Shown: in pieces, positions 56,221 through 64,000 of the stretch
Layout of the letters: every line of letters begins with the position of its first letter
How positions within the stretch are numbered: the stretch's first letter is position 1
Assembly (NCBI GenBank): GCA_015066045.1
Contig: SVPD01000007.1
Location: 1 to 64,000, forward strand
DNA length: 64,000 bases
Reading direction: 5' to 3'
Source of the DNA: Oscillospiraceae bacterium
Lineage (GTDB): Bacteria; Bacillota; Clostridia; Oscillospirales; Acutalibacteraceae
The notes under the pieces: model-generated
Databases searched by the model: none
Seen by the model: the letters and a program-made list of their open reading frames with translations, nothing else
What the model was told of the DNA's origin: nothing
Program-made: the position numbers and the translations under genes

Positions 56221-57360
56221 ATGGAAAAAATCAGCTCTGCTTTCAGAAGTCTGAGTCCTCGTCTTACAGGACTTATAGTCGGTTTTATGTGGCTCAGCTA
56301 CTTTGCGGATGAGCTTTACACCTTGCTTACGAATATTGTAAAAAGCTTTATTGCGGCAGATGAAGAAATGCTTATGGGGCATTATGAGGATGAGCTGATG
56401 AACGCTTATTCCACGGGAGATATTGTATCTGTGGTTATTTCTTCCGTAATAGGCCTGATTGTGGCCGTCGGACTTCTGAAAAATCATCCTAAAATTATTC
56501 TGGCGGGTACTGTGCTTACGACGGGAGAAGGACTCTTTTATCTGGTGCAGGGTATGATGCAGGAGGGTGCGGATTTTACATTAGTGATGTATAATTCCGT
56601 GTACGTAATTTCTCTTGTCCTCATACTGCTTTCTCTCGTTTCCTTCAGGGCGCTTCTGACGAATATCGGCTTTTTGGTTGCGGTCGTTTTAAATACTGTG
56701 GCTGCCGTAGGGGCATTCGTTGCGTGTATTTCTCCGATACATCTGGCAGAGGGCTTTTTTGAGGCGGCAAATATATTCCTTACCTCAATGGAGGGCTCGG
56801 GGCTTATAAGCAGGCTTCTCATAATCGGGCTTTATATTTATGTTCTGATGCTCATAGCCTATGAGGGAGAGGACGTTCAGGAAAATTATTGTGACGATAC
56901 GCCGGATAATTATTTTTACATTACAATGAAAAAGCATATGGCTCTCCTGTTTTTTTTCGCACCTGTCTGGTATTTTGTCTGGGTATACCGCACCACCAAG
57001 GCAATCAATGTGTTTAAGGACGAGCACGATAAGTATAAGCCGGGCAGAGAAACGCTGAAATTACTCTTGCCTCTTTATTTCTGTTACTGGAGCTGCACAC
57101 AGGCAAAACGGCTCGAGACGGAGCTTAATAAGCACGGTGCGCAGGAAGAGGAAATGGGAGTGACAGCTCTTTTGCTCAGCTTGTTCATCGGCTTCGGCAG
57201 TGAGATTTATCTGCAGGATAAAATTAATCAATACTGTATAATCAGCAATAAAATAATAAAGAAAAAGGTAAGCTATTACGATGAAAACGAGGGTATCGTG
57301 CCTGAATATCCGGTCGATACCACTGAGCAGAAGCCGACGGAGATAGTGATAGATGAATAA
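56221..57360 (+). CDS. multi-pass membrane protein with DUF4234 domain
   Basis: The 379-residue product has about five N-terminal membrane segments (about 10-210) and a C-terminal DUF4234-like part (about 235-345; WYFVWVYRTTKAINVF, WSCTQAKRLETEL). Function unknown. The ATG at 56221 follows GGGAG by 9 nt; an in-frame ATG at 56212 directly touches that site. It ends at a bidirectional terminator. Confidence 0.78.
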   Translation: MEKISSAFRSLSPRLTGLIVGFMWLSYFADELYTLLTNIVKSFIAADEEMLMGHYEDELMNAYSTGDIVSVVISSVIGLIVAVGLLKNHPKIILAGTVLTTGEGLFYLVQGMMQEGADFTLVMYNSVYVISLVLILLSLVSFRALLTNIGFLVAVVLNTVAAVGAFVACISPIHLAEGFFEAANIFLTSMEGSGLISRLLIIGLYIYVLMLIAYEGEDVQENYCDDTPDNYFYITMKKHMALLFFFAPVWYFVWVYRTTKAINVFKDEHDKYKPGRETLKLLLPLYFCYWSCTQAKRLETELNKHGAQEEEMGVTALLLSLFIGFGSEIYLQDKINQYCIISNKIIKKKVSYYDENEGIVPEYPVDTTEQKPTEIVIDE

Positions 57361-57364
57361 TAAC

Positions 57365-57400
57365 AAATCCGTGTCCCGATGAAAGGACACGGATTTTTAT
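57365..57400. terminator. bidirectional terminator
   Basis: Perfect 12-bp stem AAATCCGTGTCC (57365-57376) and GGACACGGATTT (57385-57396) with T-runs on both strands. It lies between converging genes. Confidence 0.9.
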
Positions 57401-57410
57401 GTTTAAAGTC

Positions 57411-58310
57411 TTATTTCAGATACTTCGCCGCATATTCGAAAAGCAGAGTGTCAGCTCTTTCTGCACATTCGGGATCGCTGCCGAGGTCGTGGTCGGAATT
57501 AGGATAGCTCACGAAATCGTATTCCACACCGTACTGCTCGAACTTTTCTACGATGGAAAGAGCGTTGGAGTAGGGGACAACGGAATCCTTTTCTCCGTGG
57601 CAGAGAATGGTGGGAACGGTGCCTTCGTTTACGTAAGTGACGGGTGAAACCTTGTCAAGAGCAGCCTTTGCACTGTCCTTTTCTCCGATAGTAAAGGTCT
57701 GACCGCAGGCGAGAGACATAAGCCGGCAGACAGTCTCCGTGTCGCCTAAGGCACTGCCGTAGTAATAATTGTCATCGTAAAGGTCTGTGGGACCGCAGAA
57801 GCTGCAGACTGCCGCAGGAGTGATGGGAGCCGTATTCTTTCTCGAGTAAGCGTAGAACATAGAAAGGTGAGCACCTGCCGAGCTTCCCGTAAGGAGCACC
57901 TTGCTGATATTGACACCCTTTTCCTCTCCCTTTTCTTTTATTGCCGCAAGAGCGGAGTCGATATCATCTGCGATATCGTTCAGGTCAATATCCTCGGAAA
58001 GATAGCGGTAGTTGAGTGCCGCTGCGGCATAACCCAGATTATTGGCACAGTTGGAAATGGCATCCTTGTAGCCGTCCTTGTCACCGGCAATCCACGCTCC
58101 GCCGTGAATGAAAAGGATGAGACCGACATCTCCGTCGTTATCCTTCGGTATGGCAAGGTCAAGCACCTGTCTTTCGTGCTTGCCGTAGTCCATATTGGCG
58201 AAAACATAAGCGTCGGAGCTGTTTATTCCGCCGAAAAGTCCGCCGAGACCGAGGGCGTTGAGAACGGTGAAGATGAGTGAGATGAAAAAAGCGATGATTT
58301 TACTGTACAT
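57411..58310 (-). CDS. secreted alpha/beta hydrolase (BD-FAE/carboxylesterase-like)
   Basis: The 299-residue protein has a signal peptide or anchor (about 1-25), the oxyanion motif FIHGGAW, the nucleophile motif GSSAG (in LLTGSSAGAHLSM), and late Asp and His (EKDS and NSDHDLG). Members of this group deacetylate or deferuloylate plant polysaccharides or act on small esters. It lies next to a GH43-like gene on the same strand, which supports a role in carbohydrate use. Confidence 0.85.
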   Translation of the reverse strand: MYSKIIAFFISLIFTVLNALGLGGLFGGINSSDAYVFANMDYGKHERQVLDLAIPKDNDGDVGLILFIHGGAWIAGDKDGYKDAISNCANNLGYAAAALNYRYLSEDIDLNDIADDIDSALAAIKEKGEEKGVNISKVLLTGSSAGAHLSMFYAYSRKNTAPITPAAVCSFCGPTDLYDDNYYYGSALGDTETVCRLMSLACGQTFTIGEKDSAKAALDKVSPVTYVNEGTVPTILCHGEKDSVVPYSNALSIVEKFEQYGVEYDFVSYPNSDHDLGSDPECAERADTLLFEYAAKYLK

Positions 58311-58343
58311 TATCCTTCCTCCTTTTTTTGTGCTTTCAGTATC

Positions 58344-59255
58344 TTAAAAGCCGAAGTGCTTTATAAGTCTTTCATATTCCTCGTCGGTTATAGTGCAGAT
58401 GCTGCCGTGTCTGGGTGAGAAGTCCATGGAATAATCCTCTCTTTTTACGGGAAGATAGTTTTCGAAATCCTCTGTCTGCTGCATAAAGAATCTGCCCTTA
58501 CCGTATTCGTCCATAATGAGAATATAGGTGTCAGTGCCGTTTACGGGATACATTTCACTGCCCTCCACACCGCTCGGTGCCAGAGAGACAACTACGGGCT
58601 TATCTTCATAGGGGCCCTCGGGTTTATCTGAAAGAACATAGGCTATGGTCTGGTCCTCGTCGTGCTTAAAGAAAAGATAGTACTTTCCGTTTTTTCTGTT
58701 ATATATAATGTCGCCGTCGATGGTCTGTATGTTTTCACGGCAGTACATTTTTTCCGGTGTGGTGATGGTTTTGAAATCATCGGTGAAGGCACAGTACATA
58801 CCTGCTATGTTATGTTCCTTAGTGGAATGTGCCCAGTAGAGCATATAGGTCTGCCTTTCCTCGTGCCACAGAGCCTGAGGTGCCCATGCACGGGTGGTGT
58901 TCGCAAATTCACCGCCGAGAGCTTTTATGTCGATGATGGTTTCGTCTGTCCATTCGGTGAGGTTTTGTGACCTCCAGGTGACCAGAGCGTGATTTGACTC
59001 CCAGCCCTCCTCACATCTCATATCCGTACCGACTATGTACCACTGTCCGTCCTGCCCCTTTAAAATGTAGGGATCACGGACACATTTTTTGCCCTTATTA
59101 TGCTCGATGACGGGGCGGTTTCCGTTCAGCGGTGTGAAGTTATAGCCGTCCTCACTCACTGCGAAGTGAAGAGTCTCCTCACCCTCACCGTTACCGACGA
59201 AGTAAACAAAAAGATATTTGCCGTAAAGACTTTTTACCGGTTTAGCATAATCCAT
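58344..59255 (-). CDS. GH43-like glycoside hydrolase (intracellular)
   Basis: The 303-residue protein fits a five-bladed propeller with CVRDPYILKG, WESNHALVTWRS, WAPQALWHE and GPYEDKP segments as in GH43/GH62-like arabinosidases and xylosidases. There is no signal peptide, so it acts inside on imported oligosaccharides. It starts at ATG after AAGGAGA and is followed by the esterase gene after 33 nt. Confidence 0.85.
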   Translation of the reverse strand: MDYAKPVKSLYGKYLFVYFVGNGEGEETLHFAVSEDGYNFTPLNGNRPVIEHNKGKKCVRDPYILKGQDGQWYIVGTDMRCEEGWESNHALVTWRSQNLTEWTDETIIDIKALGGEFANTTRAWAPQALWHEERQTYMLYWAHSTKEHNIAGMYCAFTDDFKTITTPEKMYCRENIQTIDGDIIYNRKNGKYYLFFKHDEDQTIAYVLSDKPEGPYEDKPVVVSLAPSGVEGSEMYPVNGTDTYILIMDEYGKGRFFMQQTEDFENYLPVKREDYSMDFSPRHGSICTITDEEYERLIKHFGF

Positions 59256-59267
59256 AATGAGGTCTCC

Positions 59268-60533
59268 TTATTTTTTGATTTTGTCCCAGTATTCCTTGGC
59301 TGCCTGCTCGGTTTTGTTATCTCCGTAGACATAGTATTTTTTATTTTTGATTTTATCGGGGAGATACTGCTGAGGAACATAATGAGAGGGATAGTCGTGG
59401 GGATAGAGATAAAACTGCCCCTTGTTCTGATTATCCTCGCCGTCGTAGTGCATATTCTGCAGCTGACGGGGGATAGGGCCGAAGTTACCTTTTTTAACAT
59501 CTGCCATAGCCTCGTTTATGCCCATATATGCCGAGTTTGATTTCGGGGAATTACACACGAGAACCACCGCATTTGCTAAAGGGATTCTTGCCTCGGGAAG
59601 ACCTACCATAAGTGCCGTGTCCACGGCCGCCTTTACGATAGGAATTATCATCGGGTAGGCAAGACCTACATCCTCGTTGGCGCAGACCAGAAGCCTTCTC
59701 GTAGCCGAGGGGAGGTCGCCTGCCTCCAGCAAACGGGCCAGATAATGCAGTGCCGCATCGGCATCGCTTCCGCGCATGCTTTTCTGAAAGGCGGAGAGAA
59801 TGTCGTAATGCTCGTCGCCCTCACGGTCGTATTTGAGTGCGCTTTTCTGAGTGAGCTCCTTTGCCTTGTCGAAGGTGACGAAGATTTTGCCGTCCTTGTC
59901 GGGCAGAGTGCTCAGCACACAGAGCTCCGCTGAGTTCATAGCCTTTCTTACGTCACCGCCGCAGCAAACGGCGATGTGCTTTATGGTTTCCTCGTCTGCG
60001 GCTATGGGAATATTTTTTTCCGTGGCGAGAAAGGAGAAGGCACGTCTTACGGCGGGGATAATGTCCTCTGCCGTGACGCTTTTAAATTCGAATACGGTGC
60101 AGCGGCTCAGTATGGCGCCGTGAATGTAAAAATAGGGGTTTTCCGTGGTAGAGGCGATGAGAGTTATCTCGCCTCTTTCTATGTAGTCCAGCAAGGTCTG
60201 CTGCTGCTTTTTATTAAAATACTGTATTTCGTCCAGATAAAGGAGTATGCCCTGCGGTGCGGCGAGAGTGTCCAGCTCGGCCACGATAGCCTTTATGTCT
60301 GCCGTGGAGGCGGTGGTGCCGTTGAGCTTGTGAAATTTACGGTTGGTCTTTTTCGCCATAATGGAGGCAAGAGTAGTTTTGCCTACGCCCGAGGGGCCGT
60401 AAAAGATAAGATTCGGAAGCTCGCCCGACTCTATTATGTTACGCAGAGCGGCTCCTTCCTTCAGAAGATGCTTCTGACCGACTATTTCATCTGCGGTCTG
60501 CGGACGTATTCTGTCAGCAAGGGGTGCTTTCAT
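59268..60533 (-). CDS. rarA: AAA+ ATPase RarA/MgsA (replication-associated recombination)
   Basis: The 421-residue protein acts at stalled replication forks. It has Walker A YGPSGVGKTT, Walker B LYLDEIQ, sensor 1 STTENP and the C-terminal MgsA tetramerisation region (about 255-420; AFQKSMRGSDADAALHYLARLLEAG). The ATG at 60533 follows AGGTG; an upstream in-frame start at 60566 has no binding site. It ends 13 nt before the GH43-like gene, so they may share a transcript. Confidence 0.93.
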   Translation of the reverse strand: MKAPLADRIRPQTADEIVGQKHLLKEGAALRNIIESGELPNLIFYGPSGVGKTTLASIMAKKTNRKFHKLNGTTASTADIKAIVAELDTLAAPQGILLYLDEIQYFNKKQQQTLLDYIERGEITLIASTTENPYFYIHGAILSRCTVFEFKSVTAEDIIPAVRRAFSFLATEKNIPIAADEETIKHIAVCCGGDVRKAMNSAELCVLSTLPDKDGKIFVTFDKAKELTQKSALKYDREGDEHYDILSAFQKSMRGSDADAALHYLARLLEAGDLPSATRRLLVCANEDVGLAYPMIIPIVKAAVDTALMVGLPEARIPLANAVVLVCNSPKSNSAYMGINEAMADVKKGNFGPIPRQLQNMHYDGEDNQNKGQFYLYPHDYPSHYVPQQYLPDKIKNKKYYVYGDNKTEQAAKEYWDKIKK

Positions 60534-60651
60534 TTTTTCACCTGCTTTTCTGTTAGTGCTTTTCATAATTTTAACATTAATTTTTTCTGTTGTAAATAGT
60601 TTTCAGAAGGTAAAAATTAAAGAGTCTTTTCTGCGGCAAAAAGCAGATAAT

Positions 60652-60732
60652 ATTAAAGACCTCACTAAAATACTTTTGGTGAAAAAGATATTTAGTATAT
60701 TTTTCACAAAAAGCCCTGAAAGGTCTTTTAAT
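60652..60732. repeat. nested palindrome upstream of murA
   Basis: Outer arms 60652-60662 (ATTAAAGACCT) and 60721-60732 (AGGTCTTTTAAT) are inverted with one extra T, and an inner hairpin 60679-60690 with 60696-60707 matches at 11 of 12. It is AT-rich and close to the murA promoter region (TATAAT at 60749-60754). The rest of the 320-bp interval 60534-60853 has no gene that I can support. Confidence 0.6.
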
Positions 60733-60853
60733 TTGCGAAAAAGGATGTTATAATACATTAGTTATATAGTGAGTTATACTGTCCTTGAACTGATAGGGAC
60801 GACAAATATATTGGCGTATTTCCGAAGAAAAAAACGGAAAGGGAGATTTAATT

Positions 60854-62140
60854 TTGGAAAAATTAGTTATCCACGGCGGTAACAGACTGTCCGGTGAGGT
60901 AGAAATAAGCGGTGCGAAAAATGCCGCAGTAGCTATCATTCCCGCTACTCTTCTCGCTCAGGACGTTTGCCGCATAGAAAATATACCTAATATCAGCGAT
61001 GTATCCTGTATGGTCAGAATCTTAAGTCAGATGGGCGCACAGGTAAAATACATCAATAAGCATACCATCGAAGTAAACACTAAAACCGTAAATTCCTATA
61101 TCGTGCCTCACGAGATGACCAGACAGCTGCGTGCTTCCTACTATCTCATCGGTGCTCTTCTGGGCAGATATAACAGAGCCAAGGTAGCCTTGCCCGGCGG
61201 ATGTGATTTCGGTGTCAGACCTATCGACCTTCACATAAAGGGCTTCGAGCTTCTGGGTGCCACGGCAGTTACCGAGGGCGGTATGATTAACGCCAGAGCC
61301 GACCACCTTACAGGCAGTGCCGTTTATATGGACAAGGTTTCCGTAGGTGCTACCATAAACATTATGCTCGCTGCCGTAAAGGCCAGAGGACTTACCATTA
61401 TCGAAAACGCTGCCAAAGAGCCGCACATCGTTGATCTGGCTAATTTCCTTAACGCTATGGGTGCCGATGTCAGAGGCGCAGGCACAGACGTTATAAAAAT
61501 CCACGGCGTTACCAATATGCACGGCTGTACTTATTCCATCATTCCCGACCAGATAGAGGCAGGCACCTATATGGTAGCTGCTGCAGCTACGGGCGGTGAT
61601 GTTCTCATAAAAAATGTAATTCCCAAGCATCTGGAGTCCATTACGGCGAAGCTTCTCGAGTGCGGTGCGGATGTCACTGAATATGACGATGCAGTCAGAG
61701 TCCAGTCCGACGGCAGCTTCAGAAAATGCAATCTTAAAACCATGCCTCATCCCGGCTTCCCCACAGATATGCAGCCTCAGATGGCAGTTCTTCTCTCTGT
61801 GGCCAAGGGTACCTCTCTCGTTTCCGAGGGTGTGTGGGATAACCGCTTCAGATATGTCGAGCAGCTTATCAGAATGGGCGCCAACGTACAGGTAGACGGT
61901 ACCATCGCAGTGTTCCAGGGCGTGGAGGAGCTTACGGGTGCTCCCGTAAAGGCCGATGACCTTCGCGCAGGTGCGGCTATGATTATTGCCGGTCTTATAG
62001 CCAGAGGTATTACCGAGGTCGAGGATATTGTATATATCGACAGAGGCTACGAGGATTATGTGGAAAAATTCAGAAATCTCGGTGCGGACATTTATCGCAA
62101 GGAAATCCGTGAAACTGAGGCAATAAATAACGCAGGTTAA
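60854..62140 (+). CDS. murA: UDP-N-acetylglucosamine 1-carboxyvinyltransferase
   Basis: The 428-residue enzyme makes the first step of peptidoglycan synthesis from PEP and UDP-GlcNAc. The fosfomycin target Cys is kept (PGGCDFGVRPIDLH). Two EPSP-synthase-like domains and normal length. It starts at TTG 60854 after AGGGAG. Whether this is MurA1 or MurA2 of Firmicutes is not decided here. Confidence 0.95.
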   Translation: MEKLVIHGGNRLSGEVEISGAKNAAVAIIPATLLAQDVCRIENIPNISDVSCMVRILSQMGAQVKYINKHTIEVNTKTVNSYIVPHEMTRQLRASYYLIGALLGRYNRAKVALPGGCDFGVRPIDLHIKGFELLGATAVTEGGMINARADHLTGSAVYMDKVSVGATINIMLAAVKARGLTIIENAAKEPHIVDLANFLNAMGADVRGAGTDVIKIHGVTNMHGCTYSIIPDQIEAGTYMVAAAATGGDVLIKNVIPKHLESITAKLLECGADVTEYDDAVRVQSDGSFRKCNLKTMPHPGFPTDMQPQMAVLLSVAKGTSLVSEGVWDNRFRYVEQLIRMGANVQVDGTIAVFQGVEELTGAPVKADDLRAGAAMIIAGLIARGITEVEDIVYIDRGYEDYVEKFRNLGADIYRKEIRETEAINNAG

Positions 62141-62202
62141 AAAATGAAAGAGTTTGTGGAAGTTAATTTTGACAAACTCTTTTTTATGTAAGGAAGGAAA
62201 GT

Positions 62203-62994
62203 ATGGCAAAGTTCTGTTCTTTGTTTTCGTCGAGCTCGGGTAACTGTACCTTTCTGGGTAACGGTGACAGAGGCATACTGATCGATGCCGGTGTAAGTGC
62301 GAAAAAGATAAAGGAAGCTCTCATTTCCAGAGAAATCGATCCGGCCAAAATCGACGGCATTTTCGTAACTCACGAGCATACTGACCATATAAGCGGTATA
62401 AGAGTTCTGGCCTCGGCCTTTAAAATACCCGTCTATGCCACGGAGGGCACTATGTCAGCGCTGGAGGAAAACGGCACCGTAAACGGCAAATTCCCCTTTG
62501 AGCTTATGCCGAGAGAGGGAGTGCAGGCGGGAGACCTTTTCGTAACCTCCTTTGAAACTCCTCACGACAGCCGTGAAAGCTGCGGCTATAAAATCTCTTT
62601 CCCTCACGGACAAAGGGCGGTCATCGCCACAGATATCGGAATCATCACTCCCACGGTAGAGCGGGCGCTGATGGGTGCGGAGCTGGTAATGCTCGAGTCA
62701 AATCACGACATCGCCATGCTGCAGAGCGGCGACTATCCCTATTATCTGAAGCGCAGAATACTTTCCGACAGAGGGCATCTTTCTAACGCCGCCTGTGCTG
62801 AGGAGGCAGTGAAGCTCATAAAGAAAGGTACCTCCAGACTTTTCCTCGGACACCTGAGCACGGAAAATAATTTTCCCGAGCTTGCTTATCAGACTACCTT
62901 TTCCGCACTGGAAAGCGAGGGTGCCAGAGAGGGCACAGACTACATACTGAAGGTAAATGCCAAGGAAAACAAAGAAGGAATAATAAGATTTTGA
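62203..62994 (+). CDS. metallo-beta-lactamase-fold hydrolase (YycJ/WalJ type)
   Basis: The 263-residue protein has the metal motif THEHTDH and the family opening SLFSSSSGNCTFLG. WalJ/YycJ proteins act in coordination of replication and cell division or DNA repair; the exact substrate is open. AAGGAAGG precedes the ATG. It lies directly upstream of rlmH, an arrangement also seen at the wal locus, though walRK is absent here. Confidence 0.9.
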   Translation: MAKFCSLFSSSSGNCTFLGNGDRGILIDAGVSAKKIKEALISREIDPAKIDGIFVTHEHTDHISGIRVLASAFKIPVYATEGTMSALEENGTVNGKFPFELMPREGVQAGDLFVTSFETPHDSRESCGYKISFPHGQRAVIATDIGIITPTVERALMGAELVMLESNHDIAMLQSGDYPYYLKRRILSDRGHLSNAACAEEAVKLIKKGTSRLFLGHLSTENNFPELAYQTTFSALESEGAREGTDYILKVNAKENKEGIIRF

Positions 62995-63003
62995 GGTAAG
63001 GAT

Positions 63004-63486
63004 ATGCAGAATATCACACTTATATGCATCGGGAAGCTGAAGGAAAGCTATCTCAGAGATGCCGTCAGTGAATATACGAAAAGACTGTCGGGACTCTGTA
63101 GGCTCAGTGTCGTGGAGCTTCCTGCCGAAAAGCTTTCCGATAACCCCTCTCAGAAGGAGATAGAAAATGCACTCGAAAGCGAGGGCAAAAGAATATCGGA
63201 AAAAATACCCAAGGGTGCTTATGTCTATACCATGTGTATAGAGGGTAAGCAGAAAACCAGTCAGGAGCTGAGCGAGGAAATGGAAAGTCTTGCCGTCAAG
63301 GGCTACAGTAGCATAGCCTTCATTATCGGCGGCTCCTTCGGAATCAGCGAAAGGGTAAAGGCGGCGAGTGATTTCCGCCTGTCGATGAGTAAGATGACCT
63401 TCCCTCATCAGGTGGCGAGGGTTATGCTCTTAGAGCAGATTTACAGAGCGACACAGATTTCTATCGGTACCAAATATCACAAATAA
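63004..63486 (+). CDS. rlmH: 23S rRNA (pseudouridine1915-N3)-methyltransferase
   Basis: The 160-residue SPOUT enzyme has the knot segments FIIGGSFG and LSMSKMTFPHQVARVMLLEQIYRA. It methylates pseudouridine 1915 in helix 69. It starts 9 nt after the WalJ-type gene, so they form an operon. Normal length. Confidence 0.97.
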   Translation: MQNITLICIGKLKESYLRDAVSEYTKRLSGLCRLSVVELPAEKLSDNPSQKEIENALESEGKRISEKIPKGAYVYTMCIEGKQKTSQELSEEMESLAVKGYSSIAFIIGGSFGISERVKAASDFRLSMSKMTFPHQVARVMLLEQIYRATQISIGTKYHK

Positions 63487-63509
63487 ATAATTTTAAAACG
63501 GAGGACATT

Positions 63510-64000
63510 ATGGAATTTTTTGGTTACACATTATTCGGATCTTTGAGCGGCGGCGCCCTTATGGCGGTATCCGCGGTAATTTTCGTGGTCGGTCTCGTCT
63601 TTATCATCAAAGGCGGCGACTGGTTTGTTGATTCCGCATCCTGGTTTGCGGAAGCTACAGGTATCCCCAAATTCGTAGTAGGTGCTACTGTAGTATCCTT
63701 TGCCACTACTCTTCCCGAGCTTCTGGTTTCTGTCAGAGCTGCCATGAACGGCTCCGCACAGCTGGCCATCGGTAATGCGGTAGGCTCGGTTACGGCTAAC
63801 ACCACTCTCATTATGGGTGTTTCTCTCGTAGCTATGGCAGGAGCCGTAAACAGAAAGAGCTTCACTCTCAAGGGCGGTCTTCTTTTAGCCGCATCCGTCG
63901 GACTCACTCTTCTTTCACTTTCTCTCGAGCTTCCCACATGGTCTGCATATATTCTTTGGGCCATATTCCTTGTCTTTATGATAAGTAATCTCGTGGAAGG
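63510..64000 (+). CDS. Na+/Ca2+ exchanger family protein, partial (runs off window)
   Basis: The first 163 codons of a membrane cation exchanger are present. The first alpha-repeat is visible: GGDWFVDSASWFAEATGIP, ATTLPELLVS and GNAVGSVTANTTLI. The last differs from the usual GNVIGSN motif. ATG at 63510 follows GGAGG, 24 nt after rlmH. The second half is outside the window. Confidence 0.88.
   Translation, partial: MEFFGYTLFGSLSGGALMAVSAVIFVVGLVFIIKGGDWFVDSASWFAEATGIPKFVVGATVVSFATTLPELLVSVRAAMNGSAQLAIGNAVGSVTANTTLIMGVSLVAMAGAVNRKSFTLKGGLLLAASVGLTLLSLSLELPTWSAYILWAIFLVFMISNLVE

Noticed and set aside
61180..61230. Checked murA for the Cys-to-Asp change of fosfomycin-resistant enzymes
   Set aside because: The Cys is present (PGGCDFG), with Asp only as the following residue.
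61022..62209. Long minus-strand reading frame opposite murA
   Set aside because: murA is certain on the plus strand; the antisense frame has no start signals and a low-complexity-like His/Cys/Tyr-rich product typical of shadow frames.

Overview
The window looks like a chromosomal segment from a Gram-positive Clostridia bacterium, probably a gut or rumen Oscillospiraceae/Ruminococcaceae-type organism. Reasons: the S10-spc-alpha ribosomal gene order with adk and map and a KOW-protein gene before infA; zinc-finger forms of S14, S4, L36 and adenylate kinase; a lysine riboswitch of the Firmicutes type; strong AGGAGG ribosome binding sites; a CD1247-type Cys/Asp-rich protein; and cell-wall genes that resemble sporulation proteins. 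No rRNA, tRNA, CRISPR array, transposase or prophage gene was found, so this is core genome with small accessory insertions. The genus assignment is inference.

Layout. 1-2140: possible end of a structured RNA, then on the minus strand a membrane-anchored lipoprotein-like protein and an Mrp-type Fe-S carrier ATPase. 2281-4117: a GntP-type permease followed by a ~305 bp fold-back (palindromic) element. 4335-20200: one long ribosomal superoperon (rpsJ to rplQ) from a single strong promoter, with an attenuator-like terminator in its leader. 20478-21600: rplM-rpsI with its own promoter; the end of rpsI is duplicated 154 bp downstream, like an integration scar. 21721-27629: a small secreted protein, a secreted lipase-like hydrolase, a two-component system and acetate kinase.

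27893-34881: a candidate small RNA, a lysine riboswitch controlling an NhaC-family antiporter/lysine transporter that carries an unusual signal peptide, a 39-residue amphipathic peptide gene with a complete transcription unit of its own on the minus strand, then a consensus promoter driving a class III aminotransferase, a double-domain class II aldolase and a secreted metallophosphoesterase. 35061-44790: a tight plus-strand gene train of a heterodimeric ABC exporter, M16 peptidase, proB, a secreted GH36-like alpha-galactosidase, proA and a membrane protein; the glycosidase sits inside the proline pair.

44961-57360: a large secreted repeat protein with a Cys-rich tail; minus-strand cysK, nrdR, a TIM-barrel isomerase and a three-gene peptidoglycan-binding/SpoIID-like module without signal peptides; an MFS transporter; a lipoprotein form of MltG; efp, a CD1247-like protein, an acetyltransferase and a DUF4234 membrane protein. 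57411-64000: minus-strand esterase, GH43-like glycosidase and RarA, then murA, a YycJ/WalJ-type hydrolase, rlmH and the start of a Na+/Ca2+ exchanger that runs off the end.

The least explained items are the 39-residue peptide gene (30366-30485), the fold-back element after gntP, the rpsI scar, the aminotransferase/double-aldolase pair, and the SpoIID/peptidoglycan-binding module.
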